64,000 bases of DNA from Pirellula sp. GTDB lineage: Bacteria > Planctomycetota > Planctomycetia > Pirellulales > PNKZ01. The notes below the pieces were generated by a model that ran no database searches, was not told the DNA's origin, and worked only from the letters and a program-made list of their open reading frames with translations. Below are positions 36,227 to 44,663 of the stretch, piece by piece (the stretch's first letter is position 1; each line of letters starts with the position of its first letter). The stretch is taken from assembly GCA_013822735.1 (NCBI GenBank), contig PNKZ01000007.1, positions 209,784-273,783 on the forward strand, read 5' to 3'. The position numbers were made by a program, and so were the translations under genes.

Positions 36227-38320
36227 ATGAATCACATGACGCGATTCTTATCCGCGATCGTCGCACTGAATGCACTCTGGCTGTTCGCCGGCGCTTACAG
36301 CGAAGCAGCGGCGGCGGAAGTCGTCGCGGCCGATGTCTGCGTCTACGGCGGCACGTCCGGCGGGGTGATCGCCGCAGTAGAGGCAGCGCGTCTCGGTAAG
36401 CGAACCGTGCTCATCGAGCCGGGGCGACATCTCGGCGGTATGAGCAGCGGCGGCCTCGGTTGGACCGACAACGGCTCGACCGAAACCATCGGCGGCATTT
36501 CGCGCGAGTTCTACCAACGAATTTATCGCTTCTATCAGCAGCCGTCGGCCTGGAAGTTTCAAAAGCGCGACGACTACCTCGCCTGGCTCCCGAAGATCTG
36601 GGGCGTCGACGGCCCGCGAATGGAACAGATCGCCGCGCAGTTCATTTTCGAACCGCACGCGGCCGAAGCGGTGTTCAACGACATGGCCCGCGAGGCCGGC
36701 GTGCAGATAATCTACGGCGAACGGCTCGACTTGAAGCCGGGCGTGGGCGTGCAGAAGGCAGGCGGCGCAATCACGCGCATCGTCATGGAAAGCGGTCGGG
36801 CGTTCGACGCCAAAGTGTTCGTTGACGCAAGCTACGAGGGAGACCTCATGGCGCGGGCCGGTGTGAAGTACATCGTCGGTCGCGAGCCCAACAGCCTCTA
36901 TAACGAAACGCTCAACGGCACGTTTCCGTTTACCCCCGCGCCGTTTCCGAAGATCAGCCCTTACGTAATCGCCGGCGATCCGCAGAGCGGGCTCTTGCCG
37001 CGCATCGAGCCCAAGCCGCCGGCCGCGAAAGGTTCCGGCGATCATCGGGTGCAGGCCTACAACTTTCGCATTTGTCTCACGGACATCCCTGAAAACCGGC
37101 TCCCGCTTACGAAGCCGGCCGCTTACAACCCGCTCGACTATGAACTGCTCGCCCGCCACATCGCGACGATGAAGAACGTAAAGCCCGGCCCGCGCAAACA
37201 TGCGGCCATCGGGCTGCGCGGCAACGGCGGCGACCTGGCGATTAACTTCGAACTCGTGCCGAACCGGAAGACCGATTCGAACTGCGGCAGCGAATTCGGC
37301 ACCGATATGTTCGGCGCGAGCTACGGCTGGGCCGAGGCCGACCATGCGGAGCGCCAACGCATTTTCGATCTGCACAAGAACTACACGCAGGGCATTCTCT
37401 GGTTTCTCGCCACCGACGAGCGTCTGCCGCCGGAAGTGCGGGCCGAGATGAATCGCTGGGGTTGGCCGAAGGATGAGTTTGTCGACAACGGCGGCTTCCC
37501 GCATCAGCTCTACGTGCGCGAGGCCCGACGGATGATCGGCGATTTCGTCGTCACGGAGAACGACGCCTACAATCGCCGCCCGATCGACGACTCGGTCGCG
37601 CTCGCGTCGTACCCGCTCGATTCGCACGGCGTCACGCTCTATATCGACGAAGCCGGCGTGCTCCACCGCGAGCGCGGGTTCTTCACCGGCATCAAGCCGT
37701 TTGCCATTAGCTATAAGTCGCTCCGTCCGCGGGCCGGCGAGTGCGACAACTTGCTCGTGCTCAGTTGCCTCTCGGCGTCGCACGCCGCGTATGGTTCGGT
37801 GCGGATGGAACCGGTGTTTATGATGCTGGGCCACGCGGCCGGAGCAGCCGCGAGTCTGGCGATTGATAACAAGGTGACGGTGCAGAACGTTCCGTACCCG
37901 GCACTGAAGGAGCGGCTGCTGGCGGAGAAGCAAGTGCTCGATCCCGCGGCCCGGTATCCTTCGCCCCCTGCGGCGCCGAGTGCGCTGACGACGCCTACCG
38001 ACGACAAGTCGCCCAACGAACAACTCACGGCCGACGTCCGCGTGCTCGTCGAAAAGAAGATCACGGCCGAGCCCGACTATTGGATGGCAAATGCCCGAAT
38101 CGGCCGCAATTGCGACGGCCCGAGGGTCGCGGAGCTGCTGCTTGCGATGGCTCGGCACTTTGAGCCGGTCGACGACCGCGCGGCGGCGCTCAAGGTGTTA
38201 ACGGCAAATAAGGTACTGAGTTCGGCCGTCTATTGGGAGGAACGAACCGTGGCCACGCGTAAATGCGGCGGCGACAACGTTCGCTCTGTCATACGCAACT
38301 TCGTCCGCGCCTCGCATTAA
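36227..38320 (+). CDS. Secreted FAD-dependent oxidoreductase
   Basis: About 697 residues (ATG 36227 or 36236). The signal peptide FLSAIVALNALWLFAGAYS is followed by the FAD motif VCVYGGTSGGVIAAVEAARLGKR and HLGGMSSGGLGWTDNGS. It parallels the 30594-32693 protein through KISPYVIAGDP, RICLTDIPENRLP, YVREARRMIGDFVVTEND and YGSVRMEPVFMMLGHAAGAAASLAID. Instead of a golvesin domain, its end (ELLLAMARHFEPVDDRAAALKVL) is a short helical tail of unknown role. A sulfatase gene starts 18 bases downstream, so they are probably co-transcribed. Confidence 0.87.
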   Translation: MNHMTRFLSAIVALNALWLFAGAYSEAAAAEVVAADVCVYGGTSGGVIAAVEAARLGKRTVLIEPGRHLGGMSSGGLGWTDNGSTETIGGISREFYQRIYRFYQQPSAWKFQKRDDYLAWLPKIWGVDGPRMEQIAAQFIFEPHAAEAVFNDMAREAGVQIIYGERLDLKPGVGVQKAGGAITRIVMESGRAFDAKVFVDASYEGDLMARAGVKYIVGREPNSLYNETLNGTFPFTPAPFPKISPYVIAGDPQSGLLPRIEPKPPAAKGSGDHRVQAYNFRICLTDIPENRLPLTKPAAYNPLDYELLARHIATMKNVKPGPRKHAAIGLRGNGGDLAINFELVPNRKTDSNCGSEFGTDMFGASYGWAEADHAERQRIFDLHKNYTQGILWFLATDERLPPEVRAEMNRWGWPKDEFVDNGGFPHQLYVREARRMIGDFVVTENDAYNRRPIDDSVALASYPLDSHGVTLYIDEAGVLHRERGFFTGIKPFAISYKSLRPRAGECDNLLVLSCLSASHAAYGSVRMEPVFMMLGHAAGAAASLAIDNKVTVQNVPYPALKERLLAEKQVLDPAARYPSPPAAPSALTTPTDDKSPNEQLTADVRVLVEKKITAEPDYWMANARIGRNCDGPRVAELLLAMARHFEPVDDRAAALKVLTANKVLSSAVYWEERTVATRKCGGDNVRSVIRNFVRASH

Positions 38321-38338
38321 GCAAGAGAGTTTCCAACC

Positions 38339-39973
38339 ATGCGACACATAGCCTTGTTCGTACTATTGCTCGCGCTACTCGGTCGCGACGCTTCCGCCGC
38401 CGCGCCGCCGCATCCCAACATCATTGTCGTCCTCTGCGACGACCTCGGATACGGCGACGTCCGGGCCCTCAATCCGGAAGGGAAATTCGCGACGCCGAAT
38501 TTCGATCGCCTCGCGAGCGAAGGGGTCGCGTTTACCGATGCCCACAGCGGCTCCAGCGTTTGCACTCCCACGCGTTACGGCGTCCTCACCGGCCGCTACG
38601 CATGGCGCACCAAGTTGCAAAGCTTCGTCCTCGGCGGCCTCAGTCCAAGGCTCATCGAGCCGGGCCGCGAGACGCTCGCTTCGCTACTGAAAAGCCAAGG
38701 CTACAACACCGCCTGCGTCGGCAAGTGGCATCTCGGCATGAATTGGAAACTCCTGCCGGGCAAGGACGTCGCCGAGCTCAATATCGAATCCCCCGAGCAA
38801 GTGCACAACGTCGACTACTCCGCTCCGATCACCGACGGCCCCACGAGCGTCGGCTTCGACTACTACTACGGCATCTCCGCCTCGCTCGACATGGTTCCGT
38901 ACTGCTTCATCGAGAACGATCGCGTCACCGCGCAGCTCACAGAAGAACGCGAGTATCCGCTGTTCATGGGGCGCGACCAAGGCAAAACTCGCCTCGGCCC
39001 CGCCGCACCCGGCTTCACCACTGAAGGAGTGCTGCCGGAGCTAACGCGCAAGGCCGTGCAATACGTCGAACGTTCGGCGGCCGATGCCCGCGGCGGCAAA
39101 CCGTTCTTTCTTTACCTGCCGCTCAACTCGCCTCACACGCCCGTCGCGCCGTCGAAAGAATGGCAAGGCAAGAGCGCGCTCGGCCATTACGGCGATTTCG
39201 TCATGCAGACCGACGACACCCTCGGGCAGGTCATGGCCGCGCTCGATCGCGAAAAAATCCGCAACGACACACTGATCGTGCTCACCAGCGACAACGGCTG
39301 CTCGCCACAGGCCGACTTCCCGAACCTCATTCGCCAAGGACACAACCCGAGCGGCATCTTCCGCGGCAACAAGGCCGACGTGTTCGACGGCGGCCATCGC
39401 GTGCCGTTCATCGTCAGCTGGCCCGCCGGCGCGCGGCAAGGGGTGAAGTCGGAGCATCTCACCTGCCTCACCGACATCTACGCGACCTGCGCGGAGATCG
39501 TCGGCGTCAAACCGGTCGACACGGCCGGCGAAGACAGCTTCAGCTTCCTCTCGGCGCTTACAGGCGACACGCTCAATACGTCCGGCATTCGAACTTCGGT
39601 CGTGCACCACTCGATCAACGGCTCGTTCGTCATTCGCGACGGCAATTGGAAGCTCGCGTTCTGCCCCGACTCCGGAGGCTGGAGCAACCCGCGCCCCGGC
39701 AGCACGCTCGCCGAAGGCCTGCCCCCCGTCCAACTTTACGACATGGAAAAAGACCCGAGCGAGAAGGTCAACTTGCAGGGCGATCACCCGGAAATCGTGG
39801 CCCGGCTCACGTCGCTGATGGATACGCTCGTCTCCAAGGGACGGAGCACGGCAGGCGCGCCGCAGAAGAACGCCGTCGCCGTCGACTTCCGCAAACCGGC
39901 CGCCGGCGTTCAGAAGAAGCAAGCCGGCGCAAAAGGCAAAGTACCGCCGAATCCGCTGGCGAATCCGTCGTAG
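38339..39973 (+). CDS. Secreted arylsulfatase (formylglycine-dependent)
   Basis: A 544-residue sulfatase with a signal peptide (IALFVLLLALLGRDASAAA). The metal motif VVLCDDLGYGD is followed by the formylglycine signature CTPTRYGVLTGR, with the modifiable cysteine at C75. KWHLG and the second metal site TSDNGC are also present. It probably removes sulfate esters from glycans in the periplasm. Cysteine modification needs a maturase such as FGE or anSME, not present in this window. It lies between a FAD oxidoreductase and a second sulfatase on the same strand. Confidence 0.94.
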   Translation: MRHIALFVLLLALLGRDASAAAPPHPNIIVVLCDDLGYGDVRALNPEGKFATPNFDRLASEGVAFTDAHSGSSVCTPTRYGVLTGRYAWRTKLQSFVLGGLSPRLIEPGRETLASLLKSQGYNTACVGKWHLGMNWKLLPGKDVAELNIESPEQVHNVDYSAPITDGPTSVGFDYYYGISASLDMVPYCFIENDRVTAQLTEEREYPLFMGRDQGKTRLGPAAPGFTTEGVLPELTRKAVQYVERSAADARGGKPFFLYLPLNSPHTPVAPSKEWQGKSALGHYGDFVMQTDDTLGQVMAALDREKIRNDTLIVLTSDNGCSPQADFPNLIRQGHNPSGIFRGNKADVFDGGHRVPFIVSWPAGARQGVKSEHLTCLTDIYATCAEIVGVKPVDTAGEDSFSFLSALTGDTLNTSGIRTSVVHHSINGSFVIRDGNWKLAFCPDSGGWSNPRPGSTLAEGLPPVQLYDMEKDPSEKVNLQGDHPEIVARLTSLMDTLVSKGRSTAGAPQKNAVAVDFRKPAAGVQKKQAGAKGKVPPNPLANPS

Positions 39974-39987
39974 AACCATTCCGCGGC

Positions 39988-40196
39988 TGTAGGGAACGCC
40001 CTCCGTGGCGTACCGCAAGGCGAGCGTCGAGCCGTAAGGCCGACGTGTCCGCATCGAAGCACCAATATCCAAGCACCAAATTCCAAACAAGGACCACTGA
40101 CGGAAATTCCAAGGTGCGCTGCGGCGCATTTCGATCATTCGGTCCTTCGTATTTGTTTGGTATTTGGTGCTTGGTCATTGGTCATTGGTCATTTTT
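39988..40196. repeat. Solo palindrome arm and AAGCACCAA-type inverted repeat
   Basis: 39988-40015 resembles one arm of the palindrome at 28134. From 40057 to 40196 is an imperfect inverted repeat: CAAGCACCAAATTCC on the left is matched by GGTATTTGGTGCTTGG on the right, with AAACAAGGACC against GGTCCTTCGTATTTGTTT. Tandem GGTCATTGGTCATT words end it. It separates the two sulfatase genes. Confidence 0.8.
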
Positions 40197-40228
40197 TCAG
40201 GCACACAGCCCTTTCAAGAACATTACAC

Positions 40229-41713
40229 ATGAAAACACGACTTATTGCCTTGCTTGCGACCGTATTACTACTCTGCATCGCCGCTCCCTCAGACGCCGCC
40301 GACGCCGCCAAGCCGAACATTCTCTTCCTCCTCTCCGACGATCACAGCTACCCATACCTCGGCTGCTACGGTTGCCCCGACGTGCAAACGCCGACGCTCG
40401 ACCGGCTCGCCGCTGAGGGTCTGCGCTGCGATCGGATGTTCGTGAGTTGTCCGCAATGCGTCCCCTCGCGCGCCGCGCTCATGACCGGTCGTTCCCCCGT
40501 TGCGGTGCGGATGGTCCGCTTCACGTCGCCGTTGCCGGAAGACGTCGTTGCACTGCCGGACCTCTTGCGCGACCAGGGAGGCTATTTCACCGGCGTCGGC
40601 GGCCGCAGCTACCATCTCGACGGGCCCGCCACCGCCGGCAAACGGGCCGCAGCGGTGCTCGGCAGCGTGATGGACGAACACGGCCTACGCACGTTCACCA
40701 AGCGCGTCGACTACGTCGAAGCGAAGGCCGGCGGCGCGGACAAGCCCGCCAAGGTCCCCGGCCCCCCCGGTAAGAAGCTGGAAGCGTTTCTCGATGCCGC
40801 TCAAGCCGCCGCGCCGGCCGGCAAGCCGTGGTTCTTCTGGCTCGGCTTCAACGATCCGCATCATGCGTGGGACACCGTCGGCCCGCGCGGCAAGCTCGAC
40901 CCCGCGAAGCTCACGCTGCCGCCGCACTTGCCCGATCTCCCCGGCGTGCGCGAAGATTTGGCCCGCTACTTGGCCGAAGTCGAACATCTCGACGGCGAAA
41001 TCGCCCAAGTGCTCGACGTGCTGAAGGCGCGCGGGCTCGCCGAGAACACGCTCGTCGTCTTTATGGGCGACAACGGCATGGCGATGCCGCACGGCAAGGG
41101 AGCGCTCACCGACCCCGGCATTCATGTGCCGCTCTTGGTCCGCTGGCCGGGCGTGGTGAAATCGGGGCGCACGTCGCAGGCCCTGATCTCGGGCGAAGAC
41201 TTCGCCCCGACGATGCTCGCGGCCGCCGGCCTCACGCCGCCGAAGAGCATGAGCGGCGTCAGCTTCTTGCCGTTCTTGCGCGGCGATAAAAGCTACGAGC
41301 CGCGCAAGTATGTCTTCGCCGAACGCGGCCCGCACGGCGGCGACGGCGGGATGAAGCCCGACATTCTCGCCGCGACGTTCGATCTGGCCCGCTGCGTCCG
41401 CAGCGACCATTTCAAACTCATCTACAACTGCACGCCCCATCAAGCGGTCGCCCCGGTCGACAGCCAACAAGACCCGGGCTGGCAAGCGATGAAAGCCGCT
41501 GCAGCCGAAGGGAAGCTCAGCGAGGCGTTCATGAAGTCGTACTTCACGACGCCGCGCGCGACCTTCGAACTCTACGACCTGAAGGCCGACCCGGGCGAGA
41601 TGAACAACTTATCCGGCCGCCCCGAAGTGCGCGAAGTCGAACAGGAACTCAAACGAGCCCTCACCGAAAAAATGGTGCTCGACTGGGACTTTCTGCCGAC
41701 GCCGCTGCGGTAA
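40229..41713 (+). CDS. Secreted sulfatase (formylglycine-dependent)
   Basis: About 494 residues from the ATG at 40229, which begins a signal peptide (LIALLATVLLLCIAAPSDA). The metal site ILFLLSDDHSYPYLGCYG is followed by CVPSRAALMTGR with the formylglycine cysteine at C77. VVFMGDNGMAMPHGKG carries the second metal motif. The sequence is quite different from the sulfatase at 38339 and belongs to a different S1 subfamily (heparan N-sulfatase-like by overall pattern), so different sulfate linkages are likely targets. It is the last gene of the catabolic block. Confidence 0.93.
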   Translation: MKTRLIALLATVLLLCIAAPSDAADAAKPNILFLLSDDHSYPYLGCYGCPDVQTPTLDRLAAEGLRCDRMFVSCPQCVPSRAALMTGRSPVAVRMVRFTSPLPEDVVALPDLLRDQGGYFTGVGGRSYHLDGPATAGKRAAAVLGSVMDEHGLRTFTKRVDYVEAKAGGADKPAKVPGPPGKKLEAFLDAAQAAAPAGKPWFFWLGFNDPHHAWDTVGPRGKLDPAKLTLPPHLPDLPGVREDLARYLAEVEHLDGEIAQVLDVLKARGLAENTLVVFMGDNGMAMPHGKGALTDPGIHVPLLVRWPGVVKSGRTSQALISGEDFAPTMLAAAGLTPPKSMSGVSFLPFLRGDKSYEPRKYVFAERGPHGGDGGMKPDILAATFDLARCVRSDHFKLIYNCTPHQAVAPVDSQQDPGWQAMKAAAAEGKLSEAFMKSYFTTPRATFELYDLKADPGEMNNLSGRPEVREVEQELKRALTEKMVLDWDFLPTPLR

Positions 41714-41721
41714 GGAGCGTC

Positions 41722-41853
41722 GCATGGGTGGCCGGGACAACTAGTTGTCCGGGCGCGAAGCTGCCTAAGTATTTTCATACGCGGGAAACGCGGTCAATTC
41801 CCCCTCTTGTCGCAAAGCGACCCCGACAACGAGTCGTCGGGGTCACCCACGTC
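41722..41853. repeat. Inverted pair of GGGTGRCC-hairpin units
   Basis: Two related hairpin units face each other: 41725-41760 (TGGGTGGCCGGGACAACTAG...) and, in reverse, 41813-41849 (TGGGTGACCCCGACGACTCG...). Each can fold alone (GACAACTAGTTGTC in the first), and together they form a long palindrome after the sulfatase gene. It probably acts as a transcript end and looks like a dispersed intergenic element. Confidence 0.8.
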
Positions 41854-41873
41854 CGCGGTCCGGCCCGGCTTAC

Positions 41874-42074
41874 TTATTCCTTGACTGCGCCCTTAATGTC
41901 GCGGCCGGCATCTTTCACCGCGTCCCCGGCATCCTCGCCGGCGTCGCGGATCCCTTCGTTCGACCGCGTATCTAGCGCGTCCTTGACGCCGTCTTTCTGA
42001 TTGTTCGACTTTTGATCACAGGCAGGCAGCGCCAAGAGCGCGGCCACGAGGAGCAGGGAACCGTGCAGTTTCAT
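41874..42074 (-). CDS. Small lipoprotein
   Basis: A 66-residue protein starting at the ATG at 42074 with GAAAG six bases upstream. A signal peptide ends with lipobox LLALPAC at about residue 19. The mature part is a charged, Asp/Lys/Gly-rich segment (DAGEDAGDAVKDAGRDIKGAVKE) of amphipathic, helical character, resembling small entericidin or YtxH/osmotic-stress lipoproteins. Longer in-frame starts (to 42206) have no lipobox context. Function unknown. Confidence 0.72.
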   Translation of the reverse strand: MKLHGSLLLVAALLALPACDQKSNNQKDGVKDALDTRSNEGIRDAGEDAGDAVKDAGRDIKGAVKE

Positions 42075-42283
42075 GTTCATCTTTCGGTAGTTTACGAAGG
42101 TCGGGCGAGTCGACGTGCCAGAGAGGGAACTTCGGGCGAATGTAACGCAAGAGCACGCCTTGGCAGCCGTATGAAGCCCAGCCAGAACAACCTGGAGGTG
42201 CTTCAAAGGGTACGCTTACCGCAAATGCCGGGCCAACACTCGGCACAGGGCGACAAGTACGACATAAAGTTCGTGCGTGACGG

Positions 42284-42511
42284 CTAGTCCAGTCCGGTCG
42301 GATCGAGTTGCTTCGCCTCTAGGTACACCCGTTCCCAAACGCGGTCCACTTCCGTGGGCTTGCCCACGACACGAACGGTGTTTTGTCCCTTCTCGGCCCA
42401 CTTCATGAAGTAGCGCACCTCATCGCCGTCCAACGTCACTTCGACGCTATGGCTTCCACCACACTGCCAACCAGCTGCTTCGAGTTTCTCTTCTTGCTTG
42501 GTCTTGCTCAC
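42284..42511 (-). CDS. Conserved-looking hypothetical protein, 75 aa
   Basis: A 75-residue soluble, mixed-charge protein (KQEEKLEAAGWQCGGSHSVEVTLDGDEVRYFMKWAEKG). No family recognised. It starts 9 bases before the stop of the membrane protein at 42521 reading on the same strand, so they may share a transcript. Composition and absence of competing frames support translation; function cannot be inferred. Confidence 0.55.
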   Translation of the reverse strand: MSKTKQEEKLEAAGWQCGGSHSVEVTLDGDEVRYFMKWAEKGQNTVRVVGKPTEVDRVWERVYLEAKQLDPTGLD

Positions 42512-42520
42512 AGTGGGGAC

Positions 42521-43006
42521 CTATCTGGCCGACGGTGTTAAGCGGAAACGTCTCACCGCGGCGATTCCCAGCCCGATGAAAAGCACCAGCACGACCCCTT
42601 GCGCGATCGCGAACGGCGGTTCCGATTGCGTCGGGGCCAGCGCCTTGAGCGGCGGCAGTTTCAAGAACGATTGCACGACGAGGACGAAACAGTTGAGGTA
42701 CTGGGCGAAGAGCGCGTTGATGACGTAGACCTTGCGCCAGCCGCCGGCGAGTTGCTTGGTGCGCAGAGCGTAGTAGGCCGCCGCTAGGGCGACGAGCGAA
42801 ATGACGCCGAACACATAGGCGGGCTTGAAGCCTTCAAACGGGAAAAAGAAGCCGGTGACGCTCGTCGCCGTCGTCGTTGCGAGAAAGTACGTCGTCCATT
42901 TGTCGAGCGGTTTCGACGTGAGCATGCCGTAGATCACGACGAACCCGGAGACGATCCCGAGCAGACTGATGACGACGTGGATCAGGGTATAGATCGTCAG
43001 AATCAT
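42521..43006 (-). CDS. Small integral membrane protein, unknown function
   Basis: A 161-residue protein with four to five hydrophobic helices (MILTIYTLIHVVISLLGIVSGFVVIYG, then TTYFLATTTATSVTGFFFPF, AYVFGVISLVALAAAYYAL, VINALFAQYLNCFVLVVQSFL, and VVLVLFIGLGIAAVRRF). The repeated pattern resembles DUF2306-like or similar small membrane proteins but I cannot name a family. The gene downstream on the strand encodes the 75-residue protein. Upstream is the RibD-like reductase gene. Confidence 0.75.
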   Translation of the reverse strand: MILTIYTLIHVVISLLGIVSGFVVIYGMLTSKPLDKWTTYFLATTTATSVTGFFFPFEGFKPAYVFGVISLVALAAAYYALRTKQLAGGWRKVYVINALFAQYLNCFVLVVQSFLKLPPLKALAPTQSEPPFAIAQGVVLVLFIGLGIAAVRRFRLTPSAR

Positions 43007-43068
43007 GGCGGGGCTCGCAGGGGTGACTCTTTATAAAGGGTCGCGCGGCCGTCGAAGCGACCGAGCGC

Positions 43069-43620
43069 TTAAGGGTTGCCTCCGATGTTATACCGGCTTT
43101 GCACGAAGCCGAAGGGGAAGGCCTTCGTGGAAACATGCGTGAGCGGCACGTCGGCCGCGAGTTCGCCGAAGAGACGCAGCCCGGCGCCGAGCAAAACGGG
43201 AATGACGGTGATCGTGAGGTCGTCGATCAGGCCGGCAGTCAAAAATCCTTGAATCGTGCGACCGCCGTCGATGTAGAGCCGCGTGTGACCGTGCTCCGCC
43301 GCGACGCGAACCATTTCCCGCGGCTCCAGCGCGTGCAGCCGAACGGTGTCGGGCGTCCCGGCCGGCAACTCCGCCATCGTACGGCTCAGCACGTAAACCG
43401 GTTTGTCGCCGTAGTACCATTGCGGAAACGACAGCACCTGTTCGAACGTTGCGCGCCCCATCACCAGTGCGTCGGCGCCGGCCATGAACTCGGCGAAACC
43501 GCAATCTTCGCCGGGCGGGATGAGCTTGTTGGCTTGATCGAGCCAATCGATGCTGCCGTCGGTGCGGGCAATAAAGCCGTCGAGGCTGGTGGCGATGAAG
43601 ACGGAACAACGGGAAGTCAT
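43069..43620 (-). CDS. Dihydrofolate reductase/RibD C-terminal-like protein
   Basis: A 183-residue protein of the RibD_C/DHFR-like family (YwjB/YyaP type). It begins SVFIATSLDGFIARTDGSIDWLDQ, followed by GADALVMGRATFEQVLSFPQW, KPVYVLSRT, LYIDGGRTIQGFLTAGLIDDLTITVIPVLLGAGLRLFGEL. Members bind NADPH and reduce pterin- or flavin-like substrates; the actual substrate here is unknown. It is leftward of the 1-kb repeat region and transcribed away from it. Confidence 0.9.
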   Translation of the reverse strand: MTSRCSVFIATSLDGFIARTDGSIDWLDQANKLIPPGEDCGFAEFMAGADALVMGRATFEQVLSFPQWYYGDKPVYVLSRTMAELPAGTPDTVRLHALEPREMVRVAAEHGHTRLYIDGGRTIQGFLTAGLIDDLTITVIPVLLGAGLRLFGELAADVPLTHVSTKAFPFGFVQSRYNIGGNP

Positions 43621-43784
43621 GAGGGAGGCAACCGAGGGTCGAGGGGACGTCGCGCTATCTTACGGATCGGCGCGGTTGCCGGTAGTCGAAAGCGACGTGT
43701 GCTGCGACCGGCAAGCGACGAGACCGGTGCGTTTCAAAACTCCGATTGCTCACGCTCCCGACGCGCCTCCCCAATCATCTCCCA

Positions 43785-43863
43785 CGTCTCCTTCTCATCC
43801 CCCCGTATCTCCCTTTCTTCTTTCCTCTTATGTCCTCGTCTTCTCTTCGCGTCTCTGCGTCTT
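43785..43863 (+). repeat. Pyrimidine-rich tract
   Basis: About 80 bases are strongly biased to C and T (for example CCCTTTCTTCTTTCCTCTTA), ending in CTTCGCGTCTCTGCGTCTT. Such strand asymmetry could form triplex structure or serve as an unstructured leader. It lies just left of the 450-base repeat element, on the plus strand, with no gene in it. Confidence 0.7.
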
Positions 43864-43901
43864 AGCGCGCACTCCGAAGTAGCCGATGTCGACAAAAACG
43901 C

Positions 43902-44350
43902 GGCCGGCCAAATCTGCTCTGGAAAGTGGGCCGGCGGGCTGGGGATAATGACTCAGTTTTTGGTGTCGGCGAGCCTTCGCAGGCGTGCGCCGGCGGGGGG
44001 AATGGGAATAGGAGCAACCAAGCCATGTCCGAAAATCGACGTAAGTCCTGCGCACTAAATCGGGAAACTGCGCACAACAGGGGGCTGCGAGTGCGCGTCG
44101 AAGCGCTTACCAACAAAGGAGCGCACAACGAGGTCGGCGCTGTGCGCACGAGGGTAGACGCCGTTCGACAACTTACGTCGATTACGGGAACGACGACTGA
44201 CGCGATTCGCCGCGATCGGCGCAGCGCGGACGGCGGACCTCACAGCTTCGTGCGCGATGCTGCGCACATTCCGGAACGCGACGGAGGCGTTCGCTACAGA
44301 AGCCGCGCACCGGGGCGCCCGAAAATGTTGGTTCCGCGCATCAAAAGGCG
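43902..44350 (+). repeat. TGCGCAC element, copy A (150-bp inverted-end core)
   Basis: A leader (GCCGGCCAAATCT, CTGGA, GGCCGGC, then GGGGATAATG at 43941-43950), about 75 bases, an ATG at 44025, then a 150-bp core (44034-44183) bounded by AATCGACGTAAGT and its exact inverse. Inside are TGCGCAC-type motifs at 44049, 44069, 44092, 44120 and 44143 and a near-central AAGCGCTT. A tail with more such motifs ends at GAAAATGTTGGTTCC (44321). Copy B at 63235-63707 matches in the same order, inverted. A 157-residue frame crosses it but the two copies do not share a frame beyond the core. Confidence 0.85.
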
Positions 44351-44400
44351 GGCAGCGCGCATGATGCGCGCAGTAAACGGCACGAACGACCCGTGAACCA

Positions 44401-44457
44401 TTTAAGCCCCCGGTCGGCGACCGGGGGCGCCCGCCGTCGCCGACGGCGGGCTAAATA
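44401..44457. repeat. Double-hairpin dispersed repeat, copy 2
   Basis: Fifty-seven bases that are the reverse complement of 10037-10095 with few differences (one stem changed from CCCCCTGGTC to CCCCCGGTC while keeping pairing). It lies between element A and the DUF1501 gene. Confidence 0.85.
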
Positions 44458-44663
44458 GCAACGGCCGGCTCTGAACAGATGCCGCCGGTGAGCCGTCCCG
44501 TTGGTCTTTGACAATTTGAGGAAGTCTTTAATTCCGACGGTCGTCGCGAAACGCGGCAGCCGATTTCCGTTGACCCGTCTTGCGGGGCGGCACTAGAATC
44601 AAATTTCGTTGATGCGTCCCGCCCGCGGTTCCTTCCCGTCTGCCGCTTTCGGAGCGTTTTCCC

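Noticed and set aside
41722..41853. A riboswitch or structured leader
   Set aside because: The paired hairpins lie after the sulfatase stop and before a convergent gene, so a leader role is unlikely; an inverted repeat pair explains the structure.
43926..44396. Coding sequence across element A as a gene
   Set aside because: Only the 50-codon core frame is shared with copy B, differences lack codon-position bias, and the tail is in different phases.
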